Below, piece after piece: positions 55,526-64,000 of a stretch of DNA of 64,000 nt. The translations under genes were made by a program, and so were the position numbers. The notes under the pieces were generated by a model. The model ran no database searches, was not told the DNA's origin, and saw only the letters and a program-made list of their open reading frames with translations. The DNA lies in NCBI RefSeq assembly GCF_001025195.1, contig NZ_AP012325.1, positions 1,116,001-1,180,000 on the forward strand, given 5' to 3'. The stretch comes from Bifidobacterium catenulatum DSM 16992 = JCM 1194 = LMG 11043 (GTDB lineage: Bacteria; Actinomycetota; Actinomycetes; Actinomycetales; Bifidobacteriaceae). How positions within the stretch are numbered: the stretch's first letter is position 1; every line of letters begins with the position of its first letter.

Positions 55526-56155
55526 TCACATGCCGAAATCAGCAGTCACGCACTTCCAAGCGGATCCCTTGAGCACACACTTCATATTGCCGCATAGTCT
55601 CCGGCTTCCAATGCCCATCAGCACAGTGCTTTCGAAACATGTCGGTGAGATCATCCAGCTTTCGACGGTATAGACGGTAATCGGAAGCATTCCGAGCTGG
55701 GCGTACACTTTTGCGTCCTTCTTCATCCGGCTTATGATCTGGGCGGAGGCGATCTTCAGCTTTCGCATGTAGTCTTCACTCAACACCTTCTCCACGAGCG
55801 ACAGCTTCTGCCTTCCGCGGAAAATATCAACAATGTTGCAAAGTAGCCGCGCAGAAAACATGCTCATGGAGTAGGCAAACTCAGCATCGCATGGCCCGGG
55901 CATAATCTGAACAAAGTGAAATGGAATTTTCCTACCGAAAAGGTCTGAATCTAGAAACCCATCATAAGTGGGAAGCTTTCGGCCGGAAGGAAAAACCAGT
56001 TTTTTCCATTCAGTCAGCTCTTCCTCCGTGGGAAGCTCTTCAGGATCATCCTCACCTTTCTTATTGAACAGCACATCCAGTCCAGAAGACGGAATAGCCG
56101 AATCCGTCCCGTCAACTGCCGGCGGCGGAACTTCATTTTCAAATGAACCATCCAT
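55526..56155 (-). CDS. Rv3235-family protein, function unknown
   Basis: A 209-aa soluble protein. The N-terminal 75 residues are acidic and low in complexity (FENEVPPPAVDGTDSA, GEDDPEELPTEEEL). The C-terminal half has the pattern of the actinobacterial Rv3235 family: a helix AYSMSMFSARLLCNIVDIFRGRQKLSLVEKVLSEDYMRKL, a strand set around PITVYTVESWMISPTCFESTVLM, and the terminal NMKCVLKGSAWKCVTADFG. I use ATG 56155, which has AAAGGTACC before it; the frame also starts at 56185 without a ribosome site. In mycobacteria the homologue lies near secA; here secA is not adjacent. Function is not known. Confidence 0.65.
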   Translation of the reverse strand: MDGSFENEVPPPAVDGTDSAIPSSGLDVLFNKKGEDDPEELPTEEELTEWKKLVFPSGRKLPTYDGFLDSDLFGRKIPFHFVQIMPGPCDAEFAYSMSMFSARLLCNIVDIFRGRQKLSLVEKVLSEDYMRKLKIASAQIISRMKKDAKVYAQLGMLPITVYTVESWMISPTCFESTVLMGIGSRRLCGNMKCVLKGSAWKCVTADFGM

Positions 56156-56680
56156 AATGGTACCTTTCTTCTTTGCCCGACTCATCGTTGAGAGGGGGTG
56201 TAGGAACTATTAAGGCATGAAAGATTGCCCCCGTCAAGTTAACATTTGCCTTTTGTGGATATGTGGATAACTCAAAACCCCGAACTATTACAGAACACCC
56301 TAAATATGCATTTATTCACCCTTTGTACACTGAAGAATAGGGTGGATTTTTGTTGGAAATGCAATTAAACAACACACTCAAGCGTCACACCCTAATTCAT
56401 CTCAAAATATCTTAGTAAAAATGGACACCTTAGATTTTTCTGAAAGATATTGATTGCTTTTGTTTGCATATGTTCGTATTATGGCATTTTCACGCCATAT
56501 AACGTCAGTTCTCGGCAAAAAAACTTTTTTAAAAATTGTCTCTATGCCGTTCGCAGCAGAGCCATCCCGCATCGGGATTCTCCAAAAGTTCGTAACGATG
56601 CCGCGCGACACCCCGTGGTATGCGGCGTCCGAAGAATATGGCATAATGAACACTTGGCAGAAAACATATGTTTCTGCCGT
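56156..56680. other. AT-rich intergenic region with DnaA-box-like sites
   Basis: About 525 bases without a credible gene between the Rv3235-like gene and tRNA-Gln. It holds TGTGGATAT (56254-56262) and TGTGGATAA (56262-56270), the latter a perfect reverse-strand DnaA box, and TTATTCACC (56312-56320), one base off. CACCCTA occurs at 56296-56302 and 56388-56394 and inverted (TAGGGTG) at 56338-56344. The DNA is visibly richer in A/T than its surroundings. A probable -10 (CATAAT, 56642-56647) and a leader hairpin GGCAGAAA/TTTCTGCC (56657-56679) precede the tRNA. Confidence 0.5.
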
Positions 56681-56751
56681 TCCCCCATGGTGTAATGGCA
56701 GCACACGGGTCTTTGGAACCCTTTGTCTTGGTTCGAGTCCAGGTGGGGGAG
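56681..56751 (+). tRNA. tRNA-Gln (anticodon TTG)
   Basis: Acceptor arms TCCCCCA/TGGGGGA, D-arm GTGTAATGGCAGCAC, anticodon loop CTTTGGA giving TTG with flanking GGGT/ACCC, T-loop GTTCGAGTC. Discriminator G, no encoded CCA. Ended by the hairpin at 56761. Confidence 0.95.
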
Positions 56752-56760
56752 CCTGCTAGG

Positions 56761-56799
56761 ATAAAAGCTCCTGCAGAATCAGTCTGCAGGAGCTTTTAT
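56761..56799 (+). terminator. Terminator of tRNA-Gln
   Basis: ATAAAAGCTCCTGCAGA pairs with TCTGCAGGAGCTTTTAT around a 5-nt loop; 17-bp perfect stem starting 10 nt after the tRNA. Confidence 0.93.
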
Positions 56800-56867
56800 T
56801 CTATCCGAAAACGCAGCAGTAGAAAGTTCAGCGGCACTCCGAGAAGAAATATTCGTAATACAAAAAA

Positions 56868-56909
56868 TTTGCGAGGTGCTCTCTCCATATGGAGAGAGCA
56901 CCTCGCAAA
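56868..56909 (-). terminator. Terminator of prs
   Basis: A perfect palindrome: GCGAGGTGCTCTCTCC at 56871 and its complement up to 56906, centred on ATAT; on the minus strand AAATTTTTTG follows. Confidence 0.93.
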
Positions 56910-56929
56910 TGCACCTATCCACACCTATG

Positions 56930-57952
56930 TCAGGCGAACAGGAAACCCTGGCCGTGGTGTTCCGGATAAGTGTCAAACAGTTCAGCCACGGAGCCGTCTT
57001 CGAACACAGCGCGGATGGCGCTGGCCAGAAGCGGCGCGATTGATAGCACGGTCAAACCGTCCCAACGCTTCTCTTCAGGAATCGGCACGGTGTCGGTGAG
57101 CACGACCTCTCGGACGCCACTGTTCTTCAAACGTTCGACAGCTGGACCAGACAGCACGCCATGCGTGGCGACAACGGTCACCGACTTGGCGCCGGCGTTC
57201 TTGAGCACGCTGCAGGCGCCTGCGATGGTTCCAGCGGTATCGATCAGATCGTCGACAAGCACGCAGTCCTTGCCTTCGACGTCGCCCACGACTCGGTTGG
57301 CGACTGCCTGATTCGGACGGGTGATGTCGCGCGTCTTGTGCACGAAGGCGAGCGGGCCGCCGCCAAGACGCTGCGCCCACTGTTCCGCAACGCGAATGCG
57401 GCCTGCATCCGGGGATACGACGGCTACGTTGTCAAGTTGGTTGGCGAAACGATCACGAATGTAGTCAACAAGCACCGGCATAGCGATGAGATGGTCGACC
57501 GGACCGTCGAAGAAGCCCTGGGACTGTGCCGCATGCAGGTCGACGCTCATAATACGGTCGGCGCCCGCAGTCTTCAGCAGGTCGAACATCAGGCGGCACG
57601 AAATAGGTTCGCGGCCGCGATGCTTCTTGTCTTGGCGGGAATAGCCCAGCAGTGGACAGACCGCCGTGATGGAACGTGCGGAGGCACGCTTGAGCGCATC
57701 AATCATGATGAGCTGCTCCATGATCGACTGATTGATCGGAGCTGCGTGACTTTGCAGTACGAACACGTCCGCGCCACGCACGGATTCGGTGTAGCGCACG
57801 TACATCTCGCCGTTGGCGAAGTCGTATGCTGTGGTTTCCAGAACGTCGATGCCGAGTTGTTCGGCGACTTCCGCCGCCAGTTTCGGATGTGTTCTGCCTG
57901 TGACAAGGATAAGGTTTTTATCCGGCTTTCCTTCAAGGATTGCGCTCACCAT
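56930..57952 (-). CDS. prs: Ribose-phosphate pyrophosphokinase (PRPP synthetase)
   Basis: Makes PRPP from ribose-5-phosphate and ATP; PRPP feeds purH, apt, hisG and trp synthesis also encoded in this window. The product (340 aa from MVSAILEGKPDKNLILVTG) shows NGEMYVRYTESVRGADVFVLQSH, RQDKKHRGREPISCRLMFDLL (ATP loop), SPDAGRIRVAEQWAQRLG and the PRPP loop VDDLIDTAGTIAGA. The frame is open another 23 codons, but the ATG at 57950-57952 behind TTTGGAGAC gives the normal bifidobacterial N-terminus. Terminated at 56868; nadD is 90 bp upstream. Confidence 0.95.
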   Translation of the reverse strand: MVSAILEGKPDKNLILVTGRTHPKLAAEVAEQLGIDVLETTAYDFANGEMYVRYTESVRGADVFVLQSHAAPINQSIMEQLIMIDALKRASARSITAVCPLLGYSRQDKKHRGREPISCRLMFDLLKTAGADRIMSVDLHAAQSQGFFDGPVDHLIAMPVLVDYIRDRFANQLDNVAVVSPDAGRIRVAEQWAQRLGGGPLAFVHKTRDITRPNQAVANRVVGDVEGKDCVLVDDLIDTAGTIAGACSVLKNAGAKSVTVVATHGVLSGPAVERLKNSGVREVVLTDTVPIPEEKRWDGLTVLSIAPLLASAIRAVFEDGSVAELFDTYPEHHGQGFLFA

Positions 57953-58042
57953 GTCTCCAAACGTCTGTTTTCGCGTCAAGTGGACGTGACCCATATTAAC
58001 CATCCGCGCAGACCGTCTCATCAGCGCGTGTTCACCTGAAAT

Positions 58043-58789
58043 TTACCGGTACAGTCCGTGCTTGCCAATATATTGCACCACGCCGTCCGGTACGAGATAC
58101 CAAACAGGTTCCCCGTGTTCCGCGCGTCGACGTACATCGGTCGAAGAAATCGCCAGCGCCGGTATTTCCAACGTATCGACCTTGCCTTCCGGCAGTTTCG
58201 CCCCTTCTGGCGATGAGTATCCGGGGCGGGTCACGGCCACGAAGTGGGCCAGATCCCACATTTTGTCGGCGTCTTTCCATTGCATGATTTCCGCGACCGC
58301 GTCGGCTCCGGTGATGAAGAAGAGTTCCGCGTCGGGATATTGCGCACGGATGTCTCGCAACGTATCGATGGTGTAGGTGACTCCCGGACGGTCGATGTCC
58401 ACGCGTGATACGGTGAATTTCGGATTGGATGCGGTGGCGATGACCGTCATGAGATAGCGGTCTTCCGCGTTGGTGACGTTCTTGTCGAGTTTGAATACGG
58501 GACGTCCTGTCGGTACGAAAATCACTTCGTCAAGGTCATACACCCATGACACTTCTGACGCCGCCACCAAGTGGCCGTTGTGGATGGGATCGAACGTACC
58601 GCCCATGATGCCGATGCGAAGCCTGCTATGCCAGTTGCCGCGCGCTGAACGTCGGCCCGTGGCCACCGCGAAACCTGCTGATTCCACGGAAAGGCCGGAC
58701 ATGCGCCGTTCCGGTTCCACCACATAGCTGATGGCAAGTTCGGAATCGGCTTCAGCGGATTCGGGCCGCATGCGTTTCGGTCCGGTCAT
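58043..58789 (-). CDS. nadD: Nicotinate-nucleotide adenylyltransferase, N-terminally extended
   Basis: Makes nicotinic acid adenine dinucleotide from NaMN and ATP in NAD synthesis. The catalytic domain starts near residue 57 with [21 protein letters not shown] (the HxGH site), and has [19 protein letters not shown] and the ISSTDVRRR motif at the C-terminus. The protein (248 aa) is longer than usual because of a 56-residue polar N-terminal extension ([19 protein letters not shown]...). This start is supported by a 4-nt overlap (ATGA) with the preceding gene and a GAGGATG site; inner starts (MSGLSVES) are possible. Confidence 0.93.
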   Translation of the reverse strand: MTGPKRMRPESAEADSELAISYVVEPERRMSGLSVESAGFAVATGRRSARGNWHSRLRIGIMGGTFDPIHNGHLVAASEVSWVYDLDEVIFVPTGRPVFKLDKNVTNAEDRYLMTVIATASNPKFTVSRVDIDRPGVTYTIDTLRDIRAQYPDAELFFITGADAVAEIMQWKDADKMWDLAHFVAVTRPGYSSPEGAKLPEGKVDTLEIPALAISSTDVRRRAEHGEPVWYLVPDGVVQYIGKHGLYR

Positions 58790-59376
58790 GAGGCATCCTC
58801 GTTTTTTTGTTCCTGATCGGCATCCGCGGTTTCACGTCCGATGCTGTCAGCCGTGGGCGAAGCGTTGTCAGGATCGATCTTGCCCATATCCTCATCCCAC
58901 TCGTCCTGCACAACACGCCTGATTTCAGCGAAGGTCGGCAACAGGAAGTCCGGCTGGTAGGCACGCCGTACCTCGGCCACACGTTCGGTGACACGAATCA
59001 GCGTATCTGTCATGCCATCGATATCCTGTTCGCGTTCCATAGCGCTGAATTTGGCGATGTACTGTTCCATGAGACGCATCTGCTCGTCGACGTTCCTGAG
59101 TTTCTCCTCGTTGAGTTCCACCACGTCGTCGGCGTCAGTTTCCGGCCAGCCAATCAGTACCGCGTCGGCATATTCGAGCGACGCACGCTGTGCCGCCGAG
59201 GCGATGCCGTCCTCGATTTGCACAAGGAACACGTATCGCACGATGCTTAATCGTTCGGAGGCGAGCTTCAATCCCAGATATGGGTTATTGAGATCCGCAT
59301 TCCATGGATTCTTGACGTCGGTCATTGTTCCCTCCATCTGGCTGTCGTTTTCGTTGGTATCGTTTCGTTCGCTCAT
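58786..59376 (-). CDS. Conserved hypothetical protein coupled to proA and nadD
   Basis: A 196-aa acidic, soluble protein that I do not recognise. Visible parts: [61 protein letters not shown] (split across residues about 20-80), a helical middle ([24 protein letters not shown]) and an acidic tail rich in Asp/Glu. No membrane span, signal or metal motif. The ATG at 59374-59376 overlaps the proA stop by 4 nt and its own stop overlaps nadD by 4 nt, so it is translationally linked to both and certainly expressed with them. Confidence 0.85.
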   Translation of the reverse strand: MSERNDTNENDSQMEGTMTDVKNPWNADLNNPYLGLKLASERLSIVRYVFLVQIEDGIASAAQRASLEYADAVLIGWPETDADDVVELNEEKLRNVDEQMRLMEQYIAKFSAMEREQDIDGMTDTLIRVTERVAEVRRAYQPDFLLPTFAEIRRVVQDEWDEDMGKIDPDNASPTADSIGRETADADQEQKNEDAS

Positions 59377-60686
59377 GCTCGTACCTGCCCCGTTCCGTAA
59401 CCGATCCACTTGGTCGTGGTCATTTCGCGTAGTCCCATGGGGCCGCGCGCGTGCATTTTCTGCGTGGAGATGCCGAGTTCGGCGCCGAAACCGAATACTC
59501 CACCGTCTGTGAAGCGTGTGGATGCGTTGACCATCACCACCGCCGAGTCGATACGTGAGGTGAATTCCTCGATGGCCGAATAGTCTTCGGCAATGATGGA
59601 TTCCGTATGTCCGGTGGAATGACGGTTGATATGTTCGATGGCTTCGTTGAGTGAGTCGACCACTTTGACGCCGATTTTCAATGCCAAATATTCGGTATCC
59701 CAGTCTTCGTCAGTGGCATGCATCAGTTTCACTCCGTCGATACCGGCTTTATCGATGATTTCGTAAGCGCGCTCGTCGGCATGCATTTCAACATTGGCTG
59801 CAGCGAGTGCGGCTGCGGCCTGCGGAAGGAACGTTTCGACAATACCCTGATGCACGAGGAGTTTTTCAGTGGCGTTGCAGACGCCGACACGTTGCGTTTT
59901 TGCATTGAGGATGATGGGGATGGCTTTGTTTTGGTCGCCGGTTTGGTCGACGTAGATGTGTACGTTGCCAGCTCCGGTTTCAATGACCGGCACTTTGGAG
60001 TTTTGCACGACGGTTTGAATAAGGCCCGCTCCCCCTCGTGGAATGAGCAGGTCGATGTGACCTTGGGCTTGCATCATGGCGGTGGCACCCTGGCGTCCGT
60101 ATTCGTCGACGGATGCGATGAGTGCGGGGTCATATCCGTATTCGCGTAGCACGTCGGCGATGATGCCGAGTATGGCTGCGTTGGTACGTTCGGCCGCGTG
60201 TCCGCCTCTGAGGAGCACCGCATTGCCGGATTTGATGCAGAGCGATGCGACGTCGACGGTGACGTTGGGGCGCGCTTCGTAGATCATGCCAAGCACTCCG
60301 ATGGGCACGCGAGTCTGTTCGAGTCGTAGACCGTTGTCGAGATGGTATCCACGTACGATTTCGCCGATCGGATCCGGCAGTGTGGCTACGTGGCGTACGC
60401 CTTGTGCGGCTGCGGCGACGCGGGACACGTCAAATTTGAGTCGGTCGAGTTTGCCTGCATCCATACCATGTTCAGCAGATTCCTGCATGTCGATGGCGTT
60501 GGCTGCGGCGATTTCTCCGGCACGCGCGTCGAGTGCGTCCGCGATGACATTAAGAAGCTCGTTTTTACGTTGCGTGTTGGTTTGGGCGAGTTGCGCTTGC
60601 GCGATTCGTGCGGCGTCGGCTTTGGCGCACACTTCGTTGAGCACGTCGGTTTCCATGGCGTTGGCTTGGGTTTGTAGGTTCGTCAT
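59373..60686 (-). CDS. proA: Gamma-glutamyl phosphate reductase
   Basis: NADPH-dependent aldehyde-dehydrogenase-type enzyme of proline synthesis, reducing glutamyl-5-phosphate. The 437-aa product has [55 protein letters not shown] (split: YEARPNVT and LLRGG), the catalytic Cys in [13 protein letters not shown] (about residue 275), and [31 protein letters not shown] at the C-terminus. AGGAAATT precedes the ATG, and a small hairpin (GCGCG-AAAA-CGCGC, 60701-60714) lies just upstream. proB is not adjacent. Confidence 0.96.
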   Translation of the reverse strand: MTNLQTQANAMETDVLNEVCAKADAARIAQAQLAQTNTQRKNELLNVIADALDARAGEIAAANAIDMQESAEHGMDAGKLDRLKFDVSRVAAAAQGVRHVATLPDPIGEIVRGYHLDNGLRLEQTRVPIGVLGMIYEARPNVTVDVASLCIKSGNAVLLRGGHAAERTNAAILGIIADVLREYGYDPALIASVDEYGRQGATAMMQAQGHIDLLIPRGGAGLIQTVVQNSKVPVIETGAGNVHIYVDQTGDQNKAIPIILNAKTQRVGVCNATEKLLVHQGIVETFLPQAAAALAAANVEMHADERAYEIIDKAGIDGVKLMHATDEDWDTEYLALKIGVKVVDSLNEAIEHINRHSTGHTESIIAEDYSAIEEFTSRIDSAVVMVNASTRFTDGGVFGFGAELGISTQKMHARGPMGLREMTTTKWIGYGTGQVRA

Positions 60687-60838
60687 AATTTCCTAGATTA
60701 GCGCGAAAACGCGCCTTGTTCCGCAGCTTCGACCATTATTTCGTCGTAGCGTCGGGAGCAGGGCGCGATTTCACATGTCACGTGGCCTCAGAGATTCATA
60801 TCCGGAACCGTTCTCGATCAACCATTATTCGCATGGAA

Positions 60839-62146
60839 TCAGTGAATCTGGTCGAGGCCCGGATACAGCGGGAAGTCTTCAGCGAGCTTGTCGACGCGAG
60901 CCTTGAGGGCTTCCACGTCAGCATCCTTGCCTGCCGCAAGTGCGGTGCCGATGATGTCGGCGACCTCTTCGTACTCCTTGCTACCGAAGCCGCGGGTGGC
61001 GAGTGCACTGGTGCCGATGCGCAGGCCAGAGGCCACGCTTGCCGGGCGCGGGTCGAACGGGACGGTGTTGCGGTTGATGGTGATGCCACATTGTGCGAGT
61101 AGGTCTTCGCCCTGCTGGCCGTCCATTTCGCTGTTGCGCAGATCGACCATGACGAGGTGGACATCGGTGCCACCGGTGAGGACGCTGATGCCGTTGTTCT
61201 TGACATCGTCGGCCATGAGGCGCTCGGCAAGGATCTTGGCGCCGTCGAGGGTACGCTGCATGCGGTCCTTGAATTCCGAGGAGGCTGCAACCTTGAATGC
61301 GACGGCCTTACCTGCGATGACGTGCATGAGAGGACCACCCTGCTGCCCCGGGAAGACTGCGGAGTTGAGCTTCTTGGCATAATCCTGCTTTGCAAGAATG
61401 AAACCAGAGCGCGGGCCTCCGAGGGTCTTGTGAGCAGTGGAAGACACGACATCGGCGTATGGTACCGGACTCGGATGCAGTCCTGCGGCAACGAGACCCG
61501 CGAAGTGTGCCATGTCAACCCAGAACTTGGCTCCGACTTCGTCGGCGATCTCCTTCATGGCCTTGAAGTCTTCGATACGCGGGTAGGCGCTCCAGCCGCC
61601 GATGATCATGGCAGGGTGGGTTTCGAGCGCGCGCTGGCGGATGATTTCAGGGTCAATGCGGAAGGTTTCGGGGTTGACTCCGTAGGCTTCGGCATGGTAG
61701 AAGCGTCCAGAGAAGTTGATCTTCATACCGTGGGTCAGGTGTCCGCCATGGTCGAGTGCGAGGCCGAGCACGGTGTCGCCCGGCTTGACGAGCGCCTGGT
61801 AGACGGCTGCATTGGCCTGTGCGCCGGAGTGGGGCTGCACGTTGACGTATTCGGCCCCGAACAGGCTCTTGGCGCGTTCGCGGGCGATGGTTTCGATCTT
61901 GTCGACCTGCTCGCAGCCGCCATAGTAGCGGCGTCCCGGATAGCCTTCGGCATACTTGTTAGTCAGCACGGAGCCTTGCGCCTGAAGCACTGCACGCGGC
62001 ACGAAGTTTTCGGAGGCGATCATTTCCAAGCCGTTTTGCTGTCGGGACAGTTCGGCGTTAAGCACTTCGGCGATTTCGGGGTCCGCTTCGGCAATGGGTG
62101 CGTTGAATATGTCGTTCGGGGTTTGCGCGAGGGGCGACGCGGTCAT
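60839..62146 (-). CDS. glyA: Serine hydroxymethyltransferase
   Basis: PLP enzyme converting serine and tetrahydrofolate to glycine and methylene-THF, the main source of one-carbon units. The 435-aa product begins [17 protein letters not shown] and shows [53 protein letters not shown] and the PLP lysine motif [13 protein letters not shown] (about residue 230). The ATG at 62144-62146 follows AAGGAGAGC. It is followed by proA after 150 bp and is divergent from thrC. Confidence 0.97.
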   Translation of the reverse strand: MTASPLAQTPNDIFNAPIAEADPEIAEVLNAELSRQQNGLEMIASENFVPRAVLQAQGSVLTNKYAEGYPGRRYYGGCEQVDKIETIARERAKSLFGAEYVNVQPHSGAQANAAVYQALVKPGDTVLGLALDHGGHLTHGMKINFSGRFYHAEAYGVNPETFRIDPEIIRQRALETHPAMIIGGWSAYPRIEDFKAMKEIADEVGAKFWVDMAHFAGLVAAGLHPSPVPYADVVSSTAHKTLGGPRSGFILAKQDYAKKLNSAVFPGQQGGPLMHVIAGKAVAFKVAASSEFKDRMQRTLDGAKILAERLMADDVKNNGISVLTGGTDVHLVMVDLRNSEMDGQQGEDLLAQCGITINRNTVPFDPRPASVASGLRIGTSALATRGFGSKEYEEVADIIGTALAAGKDADVEALKARVDKLAEDFPLYPGLDQIH

Positions 62147-62407
62147 TGAGCTCTCCTTGGCTTGGAGGATAAAACGTTGCCCGTACGAGCATGCGGGCTT
62201 AACGATGAAGTGTACGTGCATAAATCATACGGGGGAATAGGGCGTTTCGAAACATGGAAGTAATCACGAAACAAGAAGGAAACAATCGCCGATTTGCAAA
62301 TTGCATGTCATCCCATTCCACGGACGCCAAGCATGTTTCTTCCCGCCCGTAACGCTACACTCAATACTGTTTGACGTTATTGTCCGTTCTATTGCTAAGG
62401 AAATCCA
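62147..62407. other. Divergent control region of glyA and thrC
   Basis: Holds the promoters of glyA (leftward) and thrC (rightward). A short hairpin GCCCG/CGGGC lies at 62178-62197 in the glyA leader. I see no glycine, THF or other riboswitch core and no T-box. Confidence 0.45.
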
Positions 62408-63895
62408 GTGACCACGTTCCACAGCACCCGCAGCACCACCGATTCGCTCACCTCCAAGCAGGCCATCCGCAAAGGCATCGCCGACGATGGAGGCCTGTTC
62501 GTAACCGACTCACTGGGCGAAACCCACGTGGACATCGCATCCCTCGCAGGCAAGTCCTACCAGCAGATCGCATTCGACGTGCTGAGCGTGTTGCTGCCCG
62601 ACTTCACCGAAACCGAACTCAAAGCATGCATCAGCGAGGCATACGGCGTGCAATGGTCCGACGAAAAGATCACCCCGGTCAAGCCGCTCGGCGATGACTA
62701 CGTGATGGAACTATTCAACGGACCGACCTCCGCATTCAAAGACATCGCATTGCAGATCCTGCCGCGTTTCATGGCACGCACCACCCCGACCGGCGGCGAC
62801 GACAACGAGAAAATCATGATCGTGACCGCCACTTCCGGAGATACCGGCAAGGCAGCGCTCGCTGGTTTCGCGGATGCCGAGGGCACGGGCATCACCGTGT
62901 TCTATCCGGAAGGCAAGGTCAGCCAGGTACAGGAACTGCAGATGAGCACACAGGCCGGTTCGAATGTAAACGTGTGCGCAGTCAAGGGCAATTTCGATGA
63001 CGCACAGTCCGCAGTCAAGCGAATTTTCGGTGACCGCGAGCTTGCCGACCGCTTGGCGTCCGGCTCACATGTGGTACTGTCTTCCGCAAATTCGATTAAT
63101 GTGGGGCGTCTAGTGCCGCAGGTCGTCTACTATTTCTCCGCTTACGCGCAGCTGCTCGAACAGCAGGTCATCAATGTTGGCGATGAGGTCGAGTTCGTGG
63201 TACCGACCGGTAATTTCGGTGATATTCTTGCCGGATATTATGCGAAGTTGCTGGGCCTGCCGGTCAAGCATCTGGTTGTTGCGTCCGATAAGAACAATGT
63301 GCTGTTCGATTTCCTGACTTCCGGCACGTATAACCGTCAGCGCCCGTTCTATCAGACGATTTCCCCGTCGATGGATATTCTCATTTCCTCGAACCTGGAG
63401 CGCATGCTGTATTACATGTCCGACAAGGACACTCGTCTGATTGCCATGCTGATGAACGATCTGAACCAATGGGGCGCCTATGAGGTTCCCGAACCAATGC
63501 TGGCCAAGATCCGTTCCCTATTCGGCACTGGCTGGGCCGATGAGGATCAGGTGCGTGAGATGATCGCGGATTGTTGGAACAAGAACCATTACGTGATCGA
63601 CCCGCACACTGCGTGCGGCTATTACGTGATGCAGCAGATGCCTCGCGATCCGCTGACGCCGCGCGTGCTGTTGAGCACCGCCAGCCCATACAAGTTCCCG
63701 CGTGTGGTCAACGAATCCTTGGGATTGGACTCTTCCGGCACGGATTTCGAATGCATGGACGTGCTTGCCGAGGCGACCGGTACCACTGCCCCAGCCGCAT
63801 TGCGTGGATTGGAAACCGCCAATGTGCGTTTCGACCATGTCGTTGATATCGACGGTATGGAAGACTTCGTCGAGCAGGCCGCCAAAACCCTGTAA
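62408..63895 (+). CDS. thrC: Threonine synthase (two-domain, fungal/bacterial long type)
   Basis: PLP enzyme making threonine from O-phosphohomoserine. The 495-aa protein starts MTTFHSTRSTTDSLTSKQAIRKGIADDGGLF, with the PLP lysine in NGPTSAFKDIALQ (about residue 113), TATSGDTGKAALAGF, FYPEGKVSQVQELQM, SANSINVGRLVPQVVYYF and FVVPTGNFGDILAGYYAKLLG; all fit the long (about 500-aa) ThrC class. Start is GTG behind AAGGAAATCC. It stands alone and is followed by a terminator. Confidence 0.96.
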   Translation: MTTFHSTRSTTDSLTSKQAIRKGIADDGGLFVTDSLGETHVDIASLAGKSYQQIAFDVLSVLLPDFTETELKACISEAYGVQWSDEKITPVKPLGDDYVMELFNGPTSAFKDIALQILPRFMARTTPTGGDDNEKIMIVTATSGDTGKAALAGFADAEGTGITVFYPEGKVSQVQELQMSTQAGSNVNVCAVKGNFDDAQSAVKRIFGDRELADRLASGSHVVLSSANSINVGRLVPQVVYYFSAYAQLLEQQVINVGDEVEFVVPTGNFGDILAGYYAKLLGLPVKHLVVASDKNNVLFDFLTSGTYNRQRPFYQTISPSMDILISSNLERMLYYMSDKDTRLIAMLMNDLNQWGAYEVPEPMLAKIRSLFGTGWADEDQVREMIADCWNKNHYVIDPHTACGYYVMQQMPRDPLTPRVLLSTASPYKFPRVVNESLGLDSSGTDFECMDVLAEATGTTAPAALRGLETANVRFDHVVDIDGMEDFVEQAAKTL

Positions 63896-63926
63896 ACGAA
63901 GCGCGCCTTCGAACCGTTAGTTCGTC

Positions 63927-63962
63927 ACCGCCGGCCGTCCGCAATGCGCGGGCGGTCGTTTT
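63927..63962 (+). terminator. Probable terminator of thrC
   Basis: ACCGCC (63927-63932) pairs with GGCGGT (63951-63956), with further CGC/GCG pairing inside, followed by CGTTTT. Moderate quality. Confidence 0.6.
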
Positions 63963-64000
63963 CGTCAAGGATGCTACAGTTGCATGCTCGGAGGCGAACT

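Noticed and set aside
56402..56704. 100-codon minus-strand frame in the AT-rich spacer
   Set aside because: Its start lies inside tRNA-Gln, no ribosome site is present and its composition is unlike the neighbours.

Overview
The window reads as an ordinary, gene-dense chromosomal segment of a high-GC Gram-positive actinobacterium, most likely a Bifidobacterium. Supporting this are actinobacterium-only genes (RbpA, the FHA/MerR pair, PafB/PafC-type WYL protein, HelY, DUF881/Sbp cluster, PerM-like protein, PIP synthase), an HrcA/CIRCE heat-shock circuit, a eukaryotic-type UTP-glucose-1-phosphate uridylyltransferase, and the fused Cmk-Der and TrpC-TrpB proteins. The species cannot be fixed from sequence reading alone. 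No rRNA, IS element, prophage, integrase, restriction system or CRISPR array was found.

Layout. 1-3.7 kb: transketolase (cut by the window edge), divergent from a CIRCE-controlled hrcA-dnaJ operon. 3.8-9.1 kb: fructosamine-kinase-like protein, uppP, a PAC2 protein, two tandem structured hairpins, a small membrane protein, a MerR/GarA-like pair and two very small proteins (one of 43 codons). 9.5-9.9 kb: tRNA cluster Gly-Cys-Val-Val on the minus strand. 10-16.2 kb: HAD phosphatase, rbpA, then helY, a TatA-like small membrane protein and a fused PafB-PafC regulator, which together look like a condensed version of the mycobacterial paf-tat-helY locus. 16.3-21.6 kb: ugpA, tRNA-Pro, a protein with a duplicated ribbon-helix-helix-like unit, an exceptionally long bidirectional hairpin, cmk-der and a pseudouridine synthase. 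21.7-28.6 kb: aquaporin, then purH, PerM-like, sucD, sucC and apt. 28.7-38.1 kb: yajC, ruvBAC with a probable LexA box, yebC, PIP synthase, thrS, DUF881-sbp-DUF881 and pgsA. 38.2-46.9 kb: histidine and tryptophan genes (hisG, hisE, hisI, hisF; trpE, trpC-trpB, trpA) with rpe and lgt. 47-53.4 kb: rlmN, cdsA, frr, pyrH, tsf, rpsB, def. 53.4-64 kb: acyl-CoA ligase, an Rv3235-like protein behind an AT-rich 525-bp spacer with DnaA-box-like sites, tRNA-Gln, prs, nadD, a coupled hypothetical, proA, glyA and thrC.

Most genes are on the minus strand in tight operons with 4-bp start/stop overlaps. Functionally the region joins translation and ribosome assembly (rpsB-tsf, frr, def, rlmN, der, thrS), the lipid and envelope pathway (cdsA, pgsA, PIP synthase, uppP, lgt), recombination repair (ruvABC) and amino-acid and nucleotide synthesis. 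Several clusters keep the order known from mycobacteria but have lost intervening genes (secDF, purN, pimA, tatC, gcvH), which fits genome streamlining. The least explained items are the tandem hairpins at 6.8 kb, the 43-codon gene at 9 kb, the duplicated RHH-like protein with its hairpin at 18 kb, and the AT-rich spacer at 56 kb.
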